Shown here piece by piece: positions 28,232-28,899 of a stretch of DNA of 28,899 nucleotides; the stretch's first letter is position 1; every line of letters starts with the position of its first letter. The stretch comes from CADCWN01 sp039810045. GTDB lineage: Bacteria > Chloroflexota > Chloroflexia > Thermomicrobiales > CADCWN01. Location: NCBI GenBank assembly GCA_039810045.1, contig JBDHWF010000038.1:1-28899 (forward strand). Reading direction: 5' to 3'. A program made the position numbers and the translations under genes. Under the pieces are notes generated by a model. It was not told where the DNA came from. It was given only the letters and a program-made list of their open reading frames with translations, and did not search any database.

Positions 28232-28888
28232 CTAGCGGCTTTGGCGCAGCCGCCGTGTGGTGAAGAAGACCGCCCCGGTTGCCACTACGATCAGGGTGCC
28301 AAGCAACCAGAAGGGAGTCTGGGCGGCGTAGCCACCACCTGTATTCGGCAGGCCAGGAGCGGGCGCAGCGCCCATCGGCATGATCTGGCCGCGAATCTCA
28401 CCGCCGCTGAGGTCGCCAACCCCGGAATTGGCGGGGTCTTTGCCATCATTCGTATGGACGTTGGTGTAAGTGTTGCCCGCTTCCATCTCTTTCAGCAGGT
28501 CGGCCATCGTTTTGCCCGCCATTGGGCCACTGAGTTTGTCGGCAGTGATTGTGCCTTCGATCAGGGTGCCGCTTTTCATCCCAGCGCCAGGGGTGCCGTT
28601 AAAGAGGGGGACGATCACCGGGCCGTTCGCCCCTTTTGCGCCGAGGTGAATGTGGGCCATTACGGGGTTGTTCAGGTTGGTGACGGTGATTTTGTAGGTC
28701 ATCGACAGCCCGTCGGCACTGACCATGTAGGTCGCTTCGCCCGTGGCGGGTGAGGCGTTCGCGGGGACTTCCTCTGCGCCGCTGAGGGTGGAGCTATAGT
28801 GCATAGTCTGGGCGGTGGTGCTGGGAATCAGAATCAGGCTGAGGGCCAGGGCCAGGACGACTGGTAGGCTACGTAGGGCAGTACGCAT
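28232..28888 (-). CDS. CHRD-domain surface protein with LPxTG-type C-terminus
   Basis: A 218-residue exported protein. A signal peptide (about residues 1-26, VVLALALSLILIPSTTAQ) is followed by a CHRD domain (about 28-168): YSSTLSGAEEVPANASPATGEA, MTYKITVTNLNNPVMAHIHLGA, NGPVIVPLFNG, TYTNVHTND and GGEIRGQIMP, the strand and histidine pattern of the family. The C-terminus has LPNTG at 180-184, then a hydrophobic helix (FWLLGTLIVVATGAVFF) and a basic tail (RRLRQSR), the layout of a cell-wall sorting signal. GAGG is 7 nt before the ATG; the promoter lies outside the window. Function of CHRD is unknown outside the chordin context; surface adhesion is a guess. Confidence 0.9.
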   Translation of the reverse strand: MRTALRSLPVVLALALSLILIPSTTAQTMHYSSTLSGAEEVPANASPATGEATYMVSADGLSMTYKITVTNLNNPVMAHIHLGAKGANGPVIVPLFNGTPGAGMKSGTLIEGTITADKLSGPMAGKTMADLLKEMEAGNTYTNVHTNDGKDPANSGVGDLSGGEIRGQIMPMGAAPAPGLPNTGGGYAAQTPFWLLGTLIVVATGAVFFTTRRLRQSR

Positions 28889-28899
28889 CGTGTTTCCTC

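Overview
The window is GC-rich and carries a bacterial chromosome segment. The gene content fits a member of the Chloroflexota best: a split cytochrome b6 / subunit IV complex led by an iron-sulfur flavoprotein, an Uma2-type nuclease, an RnfD-ApbE-FMN-binding cassette, an HNH nuclease remnant and an LPxTG-bearing CHRD protein. This assignment is inference from gene content; there is no rRNA in the window to settle it. No tRNA, rRNA, CRISPR array, insertion sequence or phage module was seen.

Layout. 1-2.9 kb: an edge-truncated gene and a second unknown gene, a 57-residue membrane protein on the other strand, a PadR repressor with a membrane-protein partner under a promoter that carries a perfect nested palindrome, and a DUF3592 membrane protein. 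2.9-9 kb: an RlmI-type rRNA methyltransferase, a ChrA chromate transporter, a GH4 glycosidase, an RmlC-like epimerase plus GT2 glycosyltransferase pair, and the C-terminal remnant of an HNH nuclease gene. 9-13.4 kb: tex with an ArsB/NhaD-type transporter behind it, then an AbiEi antitoxin whose toxin partner survives only as about 15 codons. 13.4-18.2 kb: a VOC (catechol-dioxygenase-like) gene divergent from an HxlR regulator with overlapping promoters, an alpha/beta hydrolase, an unknown gene, a deacetylase-family amidohydrolase and a SnoaL-like protein. 18.2-18.5 kb: a gene-free interval with a strong promoter, a foldable stretch of about 186 nt and a textbook intrinsic terminator, which I read as a small RNA gene. 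18.5-21.8 kb (minus strand): FMN-binding protein, ApbE flavin transferase and RnfD-like membrane protein with tight junctions, plus an Uma2 nuclease. 21.9-27.6 kb (plus strand): promoter, structured leader, then the respiratory operon: GltD/NfnB-like Fe-S flavoprotein, cytochrome b6, subunit IV, Rieske protein, di-heme cytochrome c and a 35-residue one-helix protein. 27.6-28.9 kb: a zinc-ribbon protein and a convergent CHRD-domain surface protein.

How it works together. The 22-27.6 kb operon encodes the core of a menaquinol-type b6c complex, with an NAD(P)H-type flavoprotein co-transcribed as a possible electron donor or partner. The 18.5-21 kb cassette would place covalent FMN on an extracytoplasmic carrier fed through an RnfD-like membrane protein. 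The two electron-transfer systems lie divergently, separated only by a nuclease gene. The items most worth a second look are the 186-nt RNA, the 35-residue subunit, the flavin cassette, the operon leader and the decayed AbiE locus.
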